This document shows, in pieces, positions 36,617 through 45,931 of a DNA stretch of 64,000 bases (within the stretch, counting starts at the first letter, position 1; the number at the start of each line of letters is the position of its first letter). The stretch is from Martelella sp. NC20 (GTDB lineage: Bacteria > Pseudomonadota > Alphaproteobacteria > Rhizobiales > Rhizobiaceae), in assembly GCF_013459645.1 (NCBI RefSeq), contig NZ_CP054861.1, forward strand, positions 2,096,001-2,160,000, read 5' to 3'. The notes beneath the pieces were generated by a model, which searched no databases, was not told the origin of the DNA, and saw nothing but the letters and a program-made list of their open reading frames with translations. A program made the translations under genes and the position numbers.

Positions 36617-38232
36617 GCAAGACCCCGATCCTCTCCGTGAAGGACCTTTCCGTCGCCTTCCGTCATGGCGGGGCGGAGAACCTTGCCGTCGACCGGATAT
36701 CCTTCGATATCATGCCGGGCGAGGTGGTGGCGCTGGTGGGCGAATCGGGTTCCGGTAAGTCGGTGACCGCCGCCTCCGTGCTGAAGCTGCTGCCCTATCC
36801 GGCGGCAAGCCATCCAAGCGGCGAAATCCTGTTTGAGGGCCGTGATCTCTTGAAGGCGGACGACCGGGCGCTCCGGGCCGTTCGTGGCGGCGATATCACC
36901 CAGATCTTCCAGGAGCCGATGACCTCGCTCAATCCGCTCCACACCGTGGAACGGCAGGTCGGCGAAACGCTGGCGCTGCATGCCGGGCTGACGGGCGCGC
37001 CGGCGCGCAAACGGGTATTGGAGCTTTTGAACGAGGTCGGCATCCGCGAGGCGGAAAAGCGGCTCGGCGCCTTCCCGCACGAGCTTTCCGGCGGCCAGCG
37101 CCAGCGGGTGATGATCGCTATGGCGCTCGCCAACCGCCCCAAACTGCTGATCGCCGACGAGCCGACCACCGCGCTCGACGTGACGGTGCAGGCGCAGATC
37201 CTGAAGCTTCTGAAGACGTTGCAGCGCGACTATGGCATGTCGATGCTGTTCATCACCCACGATCTCGGCATTGTCCGCAAATTCGCAGATCGGGTCTGCG
37301 TCATGACCAAGGGCAAGATCGTCGAGCACGGCCCGGTCGCCGGGATTTTCGCCGACCCGCGGCATGAATATACCAAACACCTTCTGGCCGCCGAGCCGAA
37401 GGGCACGCCGCCGGCGCATGATCCGTCCGGCGAGATTGTGATGGAGGCGGACAATGTGAAGGTCTGGTTCCCGGTCAAGGTCGGCCTGCTGCGCAAGACC
37501 GTCGATCACGTCAAGGCCGTTAACGGCATTTCGCTGAAGCTGAGGGCCGGCGAGACGCTCGGCGTCGTCGGCGAATCGGGGTCCGGCAAGACCACGCTCG
37601 GGCTTGCGCTGACGCGGATGATCTCGTCCGAAGGTCGCATCGCCTTTGTCGGCAAGGACATCAATGCCTATAGCTTCAAGGAGATGAAGCCGCTTCGCGA
37701 GGCGATGCAGATCGTGTTTCAGGACCCCTACGGCTCACTTAGCCCACGCATGTCGATCGGCGAGATCGTCGCCGAGGGCCTGAAAATCCACGAGCGCGGG
37801 CTTTCCGCGAGCGAACGGGAGGCCCGCGTCGGCGCGGCGCTGGAAGAGGTCGGCCTCGATGCGGCCACCCGCTGGCGCTATCCGCACGAATTTTCCGGCG
37901 GCCAGCGCCAGCGCGTCGCGATCGCCCGCGCCATGGTGCTCAAGCCCCGCTTCGTGATGCTCGACGAGCCGACCTCGGCGCTCGACATGAGCGTGCAGGC
38001 GCAGGTGGTCGACCTGCTCTCCGCGCTGCAGAAGAAACACAACCTCGCCTATCTGTTCATCAGCCACGACCTGAAGGTGGTGCGCGCGCTTGCCAACGAG
38101 ATCATCGTGATGCGGCTCGGCGAGGTGGTGGAGCGGGGGCCGGCGAGCGAGGTGTTTGAAAATCCCCAGGCGGACTATACCAGGGCGCTGCTGGCCGCGG
38201 CCTTCGATATCGAGCCGGTCGAGGCGGACTGA
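36613..38232 (+). CDS. yejF: Microcin C/peptide ABC transporter ATP-binding protein, YejF (two ABC domains)
   Basis: 539 residues, a fused pair of ATPases. The N-terminal domain has GESGSGKS (43-50), LSGGQRQRVMIAMAL and LLIADEPTTALD. The C-terminal domain has GESGSGKTT, FSGGQRQRVAIARAM and FVMLDEPTSALD. It powers YejABE import. The ATG overlaps the yejE stop. The longer frame to 36229 is yejE read out of phase. A diverged palindromic repeat follows the stop. Confidence 0.95.
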   Translation: MSKTPILSVKDLSVAFRHGGAENLAVDRISFDIMPGEVVALVGESGSGKSVTAASVLKLLPYPAASHPSGEILFEGRDLLKADDRALRAVRGGDITQIFQEPMTSLNPLHTVERQVGETLALHAGLTGAPARKRVLELLNEVGIREAEKRLGAFPHELSGGQRQRVMIAMALANRPKLLIADEPTTALDVTVQAQILKLLKTLQRDYGMSMLFITHDLGIVRKFADRVCVMTKGKIVEHGPVAGIFADPRHEYTKHLLAAEPKGTPPAHDPSGEIVMEADNVKVWFPVKVGLLRKTVDHVKAVNGISLKLRAGETLGVVGESGSGKTTLGLALTRMISSEGRIAFVGKDINAYSFKEMKPLREAMQIVFQDPYGSLSPRMSIGEIVAEGLKIHERGLSASEREARVGAALEEVGLDAATRWRYPHEFSGGQRQRVAIARAMVLKPRFVMLDEPTSALDMSVQAQVVDLLSALQKKHNLAYLFISHDLKVVRALANEIIVMRLGEVVERGPASEVFENPQADYTRALLAAAFDIEPVEAD

Positions 38233-38240
38233 ACGTCCCA

Positions 38241-38288
38241 GAGCGTCGGGCGAAAAAGTGGAGCCCGGTTTTTCGATAACACGACGCG
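38241..38288. repeat. Palindromic intergenic element, diverged copy
   Basis: GAGCGTCGGGCGAAAAAG...CCCGGTTTTTCG and a distal CGACGC recall the copies at 12361, 26592 and 45499, but with several changes. It follows yejF and may help end its transcript. Confidence 0.5.
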
Positions 38289-38324
38289 GCATAAGAGCCG
38301 GCTCCGTCGCCTTTCCCCCTGAAC

Positions 38325-38340
38325 TACGTCAAATGACGTA
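38325..38340. promoter_or_regulatory. Inverted repeat in the urtA promoter region
   Basis: Perfect arms TACGTCA-AA-TGACGTA, 106 bp before the urtA ATG in the only gap that can hold the promoter of the urea locus. This suits a dimeric activator or repressor. It is not a sigma-54 or NtrC consensus. Confidence 0.5.
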
Positions 38341-38446
38341 TGTGGGGTTTTCCCGCCCTCAACGATAGTTGGTCGAGGCGCCGTTCTCGCGGCGCCGCGA
38401 ATTCCAGAAGCCATTCAGGCGATATTCGTTGAGGGGAACTGAAAAT

Positions 38447-39742
38447 ATGAATTTCACTAAGGGATTGACCAGCGCCGCCCTTCTGGCCGCGCTTACCACC
38501 GCCGGCATGGGCGGCATGGCCCATGCCCAGGAAGATACGATCAAGGTCGGCATCCTTCACTCTCTGTCCGGCACGATGGCGATTTCGGAAACCACCCTTA
38601 AAGACGCCATGCTGATGCTCATCGAAGAGCAGAATGCCAAGGGCGGACTTCTCGGCAAGCAGCTCGAGGCGGTCGTCGTCGACCCGGCCTCGGACTGGCC
38701 GCTGTTTGCCGAAAAGGCGCGCGAACTGATCGAGGGCGACAAGGTTGCCGCCGTGTTCGGCTGCTGGACCTCGGTTTCGCGCAAATCGGTTCTGCCGGTG
38801 TTCGAGGAACTCGACAACATCCTGTTCTACCCGGTCCAGTATGAGGGCGAGGAAAGCCAGCGCAACGTGTTCTACACCGGTGCTGCGCCGAACCAGCAGG
38901 CGATCCCGGCCGTTGACTATCTGATGGAAAATGACGGCGTCGAGCGCTGGGTGCTCGCTGGCACCGACTATGTCTATCCGCGCACGACCAACAAGATCCT
39001 CGAAGCCTATCTCAAGGATCACGGCGTTGCCGAAGAAGACATCATGATCAACTACACGCCATTCGGATTTTCGGATTGGCAGACGATCGTTTCCGACATC
39101 AAGAATTTCGGCTCCGAGGGCAAGAAGACCGCGGTGGTCTCGACCATCAACGGCGATGCCAATGTGCCGTTCTACAAGGAACTCGCCAATCAGGGCATTT
39201 CGGCTTCCGATATTCCTGTGGTCGCCTTCTCGGTGGGCGAGGAAGAACTGGCCGGTCTCGATACCGCGCCGCTGGTCGGTCATCTCGCCGCCTGGAACTA
39301 CTTCCAGTCCGTCGATACCGATGTCAATTACGACTTCATCGACGCATGGCGCGCCTTCACCGGCGATGATGCCCGCGTGACCAACGACCCGATGGAAGCC
39401 CATTACATTGGCTTCAACATGTGGGTGAAGGCGGTTGAAAAGGCCGGCACCACTGATCCCGATGCCGTCATCGATGCCATGGTCGGCATTTCCGTGCCGA
39501 ACCTTTCGGGCGGCTATTCCGCGATGATGCCGAACCACCACATCACCAAGCCGGTGCTGATCGGTGAAATCCAGGACGACGGTCAGTTCGACATCGTCTA
39601 CGAGACGCCCGGTCTGGTCGCCGGCGATGCATGGTCCGACTACCTGCCGGACTCCAAGAACCTGATTGCCGACTGGCGCGCTCCGATGTCGTGCGGCAAC
39701 TTCAATGTCGAGACCGGCAAATGCGGCGGCATGGCTGAATAA
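38447..39742 (+). CDS. urtA: Urea ABC transporter substrate-binding protein
   Basis: 431 residues with a signal peptide (about 1-27, ending AHAQED), so it is periplasmic. The urea-specific FmdD/UrtA branch of Leu/Ile/Val-type binding proteins is marked by IKVGILHSLSGTMAISET, a FGCWTSVSRKSVLPV stretch and PVQYEGEESQRNVFYTGAAP. GAGGGGA precedes the ATG at 38447. It heads urtABCDE and urease, so imported urea is hydrolysed inside the cell. Nitrogen control is likely. Confidence 0.96.
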   Translation: MNFTKGLTSAALLAALTTAGMGGMAHAQEDTIKVGILHSLSGTMAISETTLKDAMLMLIEEQNAKGGLLGKQLEAVVVDPASDWPLFAEKARELIEGDKVAAVFGCWTSVSRKSVLPVFEELDNILFYPVQYEGEESQRNVFYTGAAPNQQAIPAVDYLMENDGVERWVLAGTDYVYPRTTNKILEAYLKDHGVAEEDIMINYTPFGFSDWQTIVSDIKNFGSEGKKTAVVSTINGDANVPFYKELANQGISASDIPVVAFSVGEEELAGLDTAPLVGHLAAWNYFQSVDTDVNYDFIDAWRAFTGDDARVTNDPMEAHYIGFNMWVKAVEKAGTTDPDAVIDAMVGISVPNLSGGYSAMMPNHHITKPVLIGEIQDDGQFDIVYETPGLVAGDAWSDYLPDSKNLIADWRAPMSCGNFNVETGKCGGMAE

Positions 39743-39755
39743 TCCAGGCTCGACG

Positions 39756-39790
39756 CCGGGCGTGATCGGTTCCAACACGATCGCGCCCGG
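39756..39790 (+). promoter_or_regulatory. Stem-loop between urtA and urtB
   Basis: A 13-bp stem with one G-T wobble (CCGGGCGTGATCG/CGATCGCGCCCGG) and a 9-nt loop, not followed by a T tract. This position commonly holds a 3' stabiliser that keeps the binding-protein message above the permease level. Confidence 0.55.
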
Positions 39791-39841
39791 TTAACAGGGG
39801 GGCGGCCGGATATTGCGAGGGCCGTCGATTTGGGGGCGTAC

Positions 39842-41482
39842 ATGTCCAATTTATTCCACATGCGCTGTTTCAGAGTATTCGTTTCAGTAGCCATTTTGTT
39901 TTTCACATGTGCGCCCCTTTCTTCTTTTGCTCAGACCGATCCTGCCGGTATGATCGACCGGTTCGGTTCCTCGCGCGGCTTCGGCCAGACCGAAGAACTG
40001 GTCAATGACCTGGCCGCGACCGGCGATGACGCCGTCGTACCCGCCCTGAAGGCGCTCGCCGCCGGCGATCTCTACACCCGCAAGAGTGATGGCAGGGTTT
40101 TCATCACCCGCAAGGGGTCCTCCAGCCGCGATCTTCTGCTGATCGATCCCGTCACCGGCGAGGACGCAGGCGAGGTCTCCAAGCGCGATCTCGACAAGGT
40201 CAAGATCAACAACAACCTGCGTTCCGCGATCGATGCGGCGCTTGCCGGCATGACGCTGATGAGCCCCAATCGCGGCACAAGGCTTTCCGCCGCAGAGTCG
40301 CTGCTGAAGGCGCCGAGCGAGGACAATCTGATCCTGATCGAGCAGGCGCTCGAACAGGAAGAGGATGGCGAGATCGCCTCGGTTCTGGCGCAGGCGCGGG
40401 CCGTCTCGGTGCTGAATTCCGACCGCAGCCCGGATGAAAAGGCCGAGGCGATTTCCGATATCGCCGAAATCGGCGGGCGCGAGGCGATCTCGATCCTGCT
40501 GTCGGCCCGGTCCAGCGTCGGCTCCGAGCTTCAGGACGAGATCGACGCGGCGCAGGCAAAGATCGAAAAGCGCCTTGCCTTCTGGGATGTGGCCCAGAAT
40601 GTCTGGTACGGCCTTTCGCTCGGTTCGGTGCTGCTGCTGGCGGCCATCGGCCTTGCGATCACCTTCGGCGTCATGGGCGTCATCAACATGGCCCATGGCG
40701 AGATGGTGATGCTGGGAGCCTATTCCACCTATATGGTGCAGCAGGTGATCCGCACCTCCTATCCGCACATGTTCGACTGGTCGCTGGCGATTGCGCTCCC
40801 GGTCGCCTTTGCCGTCACCGCCGCCGTTGGCCTTGTGATCGAACGCGGTGTCATCCGCTTTCTCTACGGCCGTCCGCTTGAAACGCTGCTGGCCACCTGG
40901 GGCGTGTCGCTGATCCTGCAGCAGGCGGTGCGCACCATTTTCGGCCCCACCAACCGCGAGGTCGGCAATCCGACGTGGATGTCCGGTTCCTTCGATCTCG
41001 GCGGGCTGGTGATCACCTGGTCGCGGCTCTGGATCGTGTTGTTCTCGCTCGCGGTATTCGCCGCGCTGCTGCTGCTGATGAAGCGCTCGGCCTTCGGGTT
41101 GCAGATGCGCGCCGTCACCCAGAACCGCCGCATGGCAGCCTCCATGGGCATCCGCACGCCGTGGGTCGATGCCTTCACCTTCGCGCTCGGTTCCGGCGTT
41201 GCCGGCCTTGCCGGCGTGGCGCTGTCGCAGATCGACAATGTCTCCCCCAATCTCGGCCAGTCCTACATCATCGACAGTTTCATGGTCGTGGTGTTCGGCG
41301 GCGTCGGCAATCTCTGGGGCACGTTTGTGGGCGCGTTCTCGCTCGGCATTCTCAACAAGTTCCTGGAACCCTATGCCGGCGCGGTGCTCGGCAAGATCCT
41401 GGTGCTGGTGTTCATCATCCTGTTCATCCAGAAACGGCCGCGCGGGCTGTTCGCACTCAAGGGAAGGGCGGTGGAAGCATGA
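39842..41482 (+). CDS. urtB: Urea ABC transporter permease UrtB
   Basis: 546 residues. A signal-like segment (about 10-30) and a periplasmic HEAT-like extension (to about 245) precede a LivH-type membrane domain. This is the UrtB layout and explains the length. The membrane part includes GVMGVINMAHGEMVMLGAY and MAASMGIRTPWVDAFTFALG. The ATG at 39842 follows GGGGG, with a TTG four codons earlier as an alternative. The stop overlaps the urtC ATG (ATGA). Confidence 0.94.
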   Translation: MSNLFHMRCFRVFVSVAILFFTCAPLSSFAQTDPAGMIDRFGSSRGFGQTEELVNDLAATGDDAVVPALKALAAGDLYTRKSDGRVFITRKGSSSRDLLLIDPVTGEDAGEVSKRDLDKVKINNNLRSAIDAALAGMTLMSPNRGTRLSAAESLLKAPSEDNLILIEQALEQEEDGEIASVLAQARAVSVLNSDRSPDEKAEAISDIAEIGGREAISILLSARSSVGSELQDEIDAAQAKIEKRLAFWDVAQNVWYGLSLGSVLLLAAIGLAITFGVMGVINMAHGEMVMLGAYSTYMVQQVIRTSYPHMFDWSLAIALPVAFAVTAAVGLVIERGVIRFLYGRPLETLLATWGVSLILQQAVRTIFGPTNREVGNPTWMSGSFDLGGLVITWSRLWIVLFSLAVFAALLLLMKRSAFGLQMRAVTQNRRMAASMGIRTPWVDAFTFALGSGVAGLAGVALSQIDNVSPNLGQSYIIDSFMVVVFGGVGNLWGTFVGAFSLGILNKFLEPYAGAVLGKILVLVFIILFIQKRPRGLFALKGRAVEA

Positions 41483-42654
41483 TCACGGCCTATCTGCTGC
41501 GCTCGCTCGACCGCAAGGTCTCGATCGCGATCATCGTTCTTTTCGCGGTAGCCCTCATGGTTCCGGTGCTGAACCTGATCATTCCCGCCGGCAGCGCCTT
41601 TCACCTGCCGACCTATCTGGTATCGCTGTTCGGCAAATATCTCTGCTATGCGCTCTTGGCGCTGTCCCTCGATCTGGTCTGGGGCTTCTGCGGCATTCTC
41701 TCGCTCGGCCACGGCGCCTTCTTCGCGCTCGGCGGCTACGCGATGGGCATGTATCTGATGCGCCAGATCGGGCCGCGCGGCGTCTATGGCGACCCGGTGC
41801 TGCCGGATTTCATGGTGTTCCTGAATTACAAGGCGCTGCCGTGGTTCTGGCATGGCTTCGACATGTTCTGGTTCGCGATGGCGATGGTGCTGCTGGTGCC
41901 GGGCGCGCTTGCCTTCGTGTTCGGCTGGTTCGCCTTCCGCTCGCGCGTCAACGGCGTCTACCTCTCGATCATCACCCAGGCGATGACCTATGCGCTGCTC
42001 TTGGCCTTCTTCCGCAACGATATGGGGTTCGGCGGCAATAACGGCCTGACCGATTTCAAGGACATACTCGGCTTCTCGGTGCAGGCGGATACCACCCGCT
42101 CGGCGCTGTTTGCCGCCTCCGCGCTGTTTCTCGCGCTCGGCCTGTTCATCGCCTCGGCGATCGTGCGTTCCAAGGCCGGCAAGGTGCTGGTCGGGGTGCG
42201 CGATGGTGAAAGCCGGGTGCGGTTTCTCGGCTACCGGGTCGAGAACTACAAGCTCTTCACCTTCGTCGCCTCCGCCATGATGGCGGGCGTTGCCGGCGCG
42301 CTTTACGTTCCCCAGGTCGGGATCATCAATCCAGGCGAATTCGCCCCCGCCAATTCGATCGAGATCGTGATCTGGACGGCGGTCGGCGGGCGGGCGACGC
42401 TGATCGGGCCGATCATCGGGGCGATCCTCGTCAATGGCGGCAAGACCATCTTCACCGGACTGTTCCCCGCCTTCTGGCTGTTCGCGCTCGGCGGCCTGTT
42501 CGTCGCCGTCACCCTGTTCCTGCCGAAGGGCATCGTCGGCGCGGTCGCGGCGCGGTTTTCGAAGAAGCCCGGCCCTGACGCGAAAGAACGGCGCGACCAT
42601 TCGGAAGAGGCCGAGGCCGGGATCGACGGCATTGCAGAGGAGCCGGCCCGATGA
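41479..42654 (+). CDS. urtC: Urea ABC transporter permease UrtC
   Basis: 391 residues, LivM-type permease with about ten helices. LDLVWGFCGILSLGHGAFFALGG is in two adjoining helices, and the coupling loop is RFLGYRVENYKLFTFVASA. The charged C-terminal tail (DAKERRDHSEEAEAG) is cytoplasmic. It is coupled to urtB by ATGA at 41479 and to urtD by ATGA at 42651. Confidence 0.95.
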   Translation: MITAYLLRSLDRKVSIAIIVLFAVALMVPVLNLIIPAGSAFHLPTYLVSLFGKYLCYALLALSLDLVWGFCGILSLGHGAFFALGGYAMGMYLMRQIGPRGVYGDPVLPDFMVFLNYKALPWFWHGFDMFWFAMAMVLLVPGALAFVFGWFAFRSRVNGVYLSIITQAMTYALLLAFFRNDMGFGGNNGLTDFKDILGFSVQADTTRSALFAASALFLALGLFIASAIVRSKAGKVLVGVRDGESRVRFLGYRVENYKLFTFVASAMMAGVAGALYVPQVGIINPGEFAPANSIEIVIWTAVGGRATLIGPIIGAILVNGGKTIFTGLFPAFWLFALGGLFVAVTLFLPKGIVGAVAARFSKKPGPDAKERRDHSEEAEAGIDGIAEEPAR

Positions 42655-43409
42655 GCCCGACCGAAAAGCGCGCCAAGAGCCTGCTCTACCTCGACAATGT
42701 CTCGGTTTCCTTCGACGGCTTCAAGGCGCTGAACGGGCTCTCCTTCGTCATCGATCCGGGCGAGCTTCGCGCCGTCATCGGCCCGAACGGGGCCGGCAAG
42801 ACCACGATGATGGACATCATCACCGGCAAGACCCGGCCGGACGAGGGCGAGGTGTTCTTCTCCGACACGATCGACCTCACCCGCCGCGACGAGGCCGATA
42901 TCGCCCAGCTCGGCATCGGTCGCAAGTTTCAAAAGCCGACCGTGTTCGAAAGCCACACGGTGTGGGACAATCTGGAACTGGCGCTGAACCGGAAACGTGG
43001 CGTGTTCTCGACGCTGTTCTACCGGCTGTCGGGGCCCGATCGCGACCGCATCGAGGAAATCCTCGAAATCATTCGTATGACCGCCCGCCGCGGCGAGCTT
43101 GCGGCAAACCTCTCCCACGGCCAGAAGCAATGGCTGGAGATCGGCATGCTGCTGGCGCAGGAGCCGAAACTGCTGCTCGTCGACGAGCCCGTCGCCGGCA
43201 TGACCGACGCCGAGACCGTCGAGACCGCCCGGTTGCTGCGCGAGATCGCCAGGACCCGGGCCGTCGTCGTCGTCGAACACGACATGGGCTTCGTCCGCGA
43301 CCTCGGCGTCAAGGTCACCTGCCTTGCCGAAGGCTCCGTCCTCGCCGAGGGCTCGATCGACTTTGTCTCGAACGACCCGAAGGTGATCGAGAATTATCTC
43401 GGGAGGTGA
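42651..43409 (+). CDS. urtD: Urea ABC transporter ATP-binding protein UrtD
   Basis: 252 residues, LivG-like ATPase. It has Walker A GPNGAGKTTMMD, FQKPTVFESHTVWDNLELAL typical of UrtD (two parts), the signature variant NLSHGQKQWLEIGM and Walker B LLLVDEPVAGMTD. The ATG overlaps the urtC stop. A mosaic repeat separates it from urtE. Confidence 0.95.
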   Translation: MSPTEKRAKSLLYLDNVSVSFDGFKALNGLSFVIDPGELRAVIGPNGAGKTTMMDIITGKTRPDEGEVFFSDTIDLTRRDEADIAQLGIGRKFQKPTVFESHTVWDNLELALNRKRGVFSTLFYRLSGPDRDRIEEILEIIRMTARRGELAANLSHGQKQWLEIGMLLAQEPKLLLVDEPVAGMTDAETVETARLLREIARTRAVVVVEHDMGFVRDLGVKVTCLAEGSVLAEGSIDFVSNDPKVIENYLGR

Positions 43410-43450
43410 GGGGCGATGGACGTTGCACTGACGAAGCGCTTGCGCCCATC

Positions 43451-43588
43451 AATCTCCCCCCTTGAGGGGGAGATGCCCCGACAGGGGCAGAGAGGGGTGA
43501 ACCCTCTCGATAGGTTCGGAGCTTGCGGCTTACGCCCGATACCCCTCTCTGTCGCGTTCGCGACATCTCCCCCTCAAGGGGGGAGATT
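43451..43588. repeat. RIME-like mosaic repeat, copy 3 (138 bp, inverted)
   Basis: Carries the same arms as the copies at 15695, 34186 and 60130 but in reverse: CCCCGACAGGGGCAGAGAG is at its left and TCGCGTTCGCGACATCTC at its right. It splits urtD from urtE within the urea transporter operon. Confidence 0.85.
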
Positions 43589-43666
43589 GTGGCTGACAGG
43601 CTTCGCTTTTCCCCGCGCTCAAGAAAGGGCTGTTGGCCCTGACGTACGTCGAAAGGGCACACCCCC

Positions 43667-44362
43667 ATGCTGACCATTGAGAACGTCGACCTCCACTACG
43701 GCGCGGCGCAGGCGCTCCGCAATGTTTCGCTTGCCGCAGACATGGGCAAGATCACCTGCGTGCTGGGCCGCAACGGGGTCGGCAAATCGTCGTTGCTCCG
43801 GGCCGTCACCGGCCAGCATCCGATCTCGGCCGGTACAATCGGTTTCGAGGGGCAGACGCTCGACGGGCTTGCGCCCTATGGCCGCGCCAAGCGCGGTGTC
43901 GGCTATGTGCCGCAGGGGCGGGAAATCTTTCCGCTGTTGACGGTGCGGGAAAATCTGGAGACCGGGTTCGCGCCGCTGTCGCGCGAAGACCGCAGTATTC
44001 CCGACGAGATTTTCACGTTGTTTCCGGTGCTGCAGACCATGCTGTCGCGCCGCGGCGGCGATCTGTCGGGCGGCCAGCAGCAGCAGCTCGCCATCGGTCG
44101 CGCCATGGTGACGCGACCGAAAATCCTGGTGCTGGACGAGCCGACCGAAGGCATCCAGCCCTCGATCATCAAGGATATCGGCCGCGCCATCCGTTACTTA
44201 CGCGACAGTACCGGCATGGCGATCCTTCTGGTCGAGCAATATCTCGATTTCTGCCGCGAACTGGCCGACAAGGTCTATATCATGGATCGCGGCGTGATCG
44301 TTCATGAGGGCGAGGCCGAGACGCTCGACACGCCCGAGGCCCGCCGCCATCTGACGGTGTGA
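43667..44362 (+). CDS. urtE: Urea ABC transporter ATP-binding protein UrtE
   Basis: 231 residues, LivF-like second ATPase. It has Walker A GRNGVGKSSLLRAVTG, YVPQGREIFPLLTVRENL, the signature LSGGQQQQLAIGRAM and Walker B ILVLDEPTEGIQPS. The repeat and a 257-bp gap precede it, so it may rely on read-through or its own promoter. The ureD reading frame begins about 300 bp downstream. Confidence 0.95.
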   Translation: MLTIENVDLHYGAAQALRNVSLAADMGKITCVLGRNGVGKSSLLRAVTGQHPISAGTIGFEGQTLDGLAPYGRAKRGVGYVPQGREIFPLLTVRENLETGFAPLSREDRSIPDEIFTLFPVLQTMLSRRGGDLSGGQQQQLAIGRAMVTRPKILVLDEPTEGIQPSIIKDIGRAIRYLRDSTGMAILLVEQYLDFCRELADKVYIMDRGVIVHEGEAETLDTPEARRHLTV

Positions 44363-44659
44363 TGCTTCGGCGGGCATAATGAGGAGAATTTGTGCTTTTT
44401 GGGGGGAGCGGCAGGCGGTCTCAGGCATTTGACTTTTTATCGGGGCGAGGCGGGACAGATCGAATTCTGAAATCTCCCGCCCGGCCCGTCGACACGGCAC
44501 GAAATTTGCGTTGAGCCGTTCGACAGCAGCATGATAAAAAGGAAAAGCAATGGGCTGGAACCATCAATTGCGCGGGCGGGCCGCAGGATCGGCGAGGGCG
44601 CGCGCCGGCCAGCGGCGGCACGCTGTGGCGCTTGGGTCGGCGCGTCTTCGCGAGGGGGC

Positions 44660-45499
44660 ATGGGTGGCGGGATGGAACTGTTGATGCCGGGCCTCACCAC
44701 AGGGCCGCAGCGGACATCGGGCACCGGAAGGATTACGGCGAAAGCGGCCGGCGGCAAGTCGCGCCTCGATACGTTCTATCAGGAGGGCGCGGCCAAGATC
44801 CGCATTCCCGAAAGCTTCGACGGCGCCATGGAGGCGGTGCTGATCAACACCTCCGGCGGGCTTACCGGCGGCGACAGGCTTCACTGGGCGCTGGAGGCGG
44901 GCAACGATACGGCGCTGACGGCGACCACACAGGCCTGCGAAAAGATCTACCGTTCCGAAAGCGGCCCGGCGGTGATCGATACCGAGCTCAGGGTCGGCGA
45001 CAATGCCCGTCTCGATTGGCTGCCGCAGGAGACCATTCTGTTCGACGACGCCTCGCTCAACCGCAGGCTCGACGTCGATCTTGCCGAGACCGCCGAGTTC
45101 CTGGCGATCGAGGCCGTGCTGCTCGGCCGCAAGGCGATGGGCGAGGCGGTGCGTTGCGGCAATTTCCGCGATCGCTGGCGGGTGCGCCGCTCGGGCATGT
45201 TGATCCATGCCGAGGATGTGCGCATGACCGGCGATATCGAAAATCTGGTGGCGCAGACGGCCGTGCTCGGTGGCGATGTCGCCTTCGCAACGCTGCTTTA
45301 TTGCGGCCCCCGCGCCGAGGCGTTGATGCCGAAGGTTCGCGCGGCTTTGGGCGAGGCTTCCGCCGGCGCCAGCGAGTGGAACGGCAAGCTCGTCGCCCGC
45401 ATCGTCGCCGCCGACGGTTATAGTTTGCGAAAAAGCCTGATTCCCGCGCTTAAGGTCTTGCGCGACGGGCAGGATCTGCCGAAAGTCTGGCATCTGTAG
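44660..45499 (+). CDS. ureD: Urease accessory protein UreD
   Basis: 279 residues. It forms the UreDFG complex that delivers nickel to apo-urease. Blocks seen are SRLDTFYQEGAAKIRIPESF, NTSGGLTGGDRL, TTQACEKIYRS and WLPQETILFDDASLNR. The frame is open to an ATG at 44531 (322 residues), but the extra 43 residues are arginine-rich without homology or a Shine-Dalgarno. The ATG at 44660 gives the family length. ATGs at 44672 and 44684 are also possible. Confidence 0.9.
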   Translation: MGGGMELLMPGLTTGPQRTSGTGRITAKAAGGKSRLDTFYQEGAAKIRIPESFDGAMEAVLINTSGGLTGGDRLHWALEAGNDTALTATTQACEKIYRSESGPAVIDTELRVGDNARLDWLPQETILFDDASLNRRLDVDLAETAEFLAIEAVLLGRKAMGEAVRCGNFRDRWRVRRSGMLIHAEDVRMTGDIENLVAQTAVLGGDVAFATLLYCGPRAEALMPKVRAALGEASAGASEWNGKLVARIVAADGYSLRKSLIPALKVLRDGQDLPKVWHL

Positions 45500-45543
45500 A
45501 GCGTCCAGGAAAAGCGGATACCGGTTTTCCGTCCGGACGCGCG
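45499..45543. repeat. Palindromic intergenic element, copy 3
   Basis: GAGCGTCCAGGAAAAGCGG...CCGGTTTTCCGTCCGGACGC, starting at the last base of the ureD stop and related to the copies at 12361 and 26592. A further hairpin (GGTCCGG...CCGGATC) follows to about 45594, before ureA. Confidence 0.75.
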
Positions 45544-45619
45544 TGAAAAACAAATGGATAGAGCATTTCTGGTGGTCCGGCTTTCACCGGATCTGGAACA
45601 AACGGGACGAGAGTGACGC

Positions 45620-45922
45620 ATGAACCTGACGCCGCGTGAAAAGGACAAGTTGCTGATTTCCATGGCCGCCCTGGTCGCAAGACGGCGGCTGGAGCGCGGC
45701 GTCAAGCTCAACCATCCGGAAGCGATCGCGCTGATTTCCGATTTCGTCGTCGAGGGCGCCCGCGACGGCCGGCCGGTGGCCGAACTGATGGAGGCCGGCG
45801 CCCATGTGATCACCCGCGACCAGGTGATGGACGGCATCCCCGAGATGATCCACGACATCCAGGTGGAGGCGACGTTTCCCGACGGCACCAAGCTGGTGAC
45901 CGTGCATGAGCCGATAAGGTGA
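45620..45922 (+). CDS. ureA: Urease subunit gamma
   Basis: 100 residues, the full-length gamma subunit. It begins [23 protein letters not shown] in the family manner, contains [21 protein letters not shown], and ends [20 protein letters not shown] (two adjoining blocks). It is one of three separate structural subunits as in most bacteria. The DUF1272 gene follows 9 bp later. Confidence 0.98.
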   Translation: MNLTPREKDKLLISMAALVARRRLERGVKLNHPEAIALISDFVVEGARDGRPVAELMEAGAHVITRDQVMDGIPEMIHDIQVEATFPDGTKLVTVHEPIR

Positions 45923-45931
45923 GGAGCCGAT

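Noticed and set aside
44531..44659. Longer ureD N-terminus from the ATG at 44531
   Set aside because: It adds 43 Arg/Ala-rich residues absent from the family and has no ribosome site.
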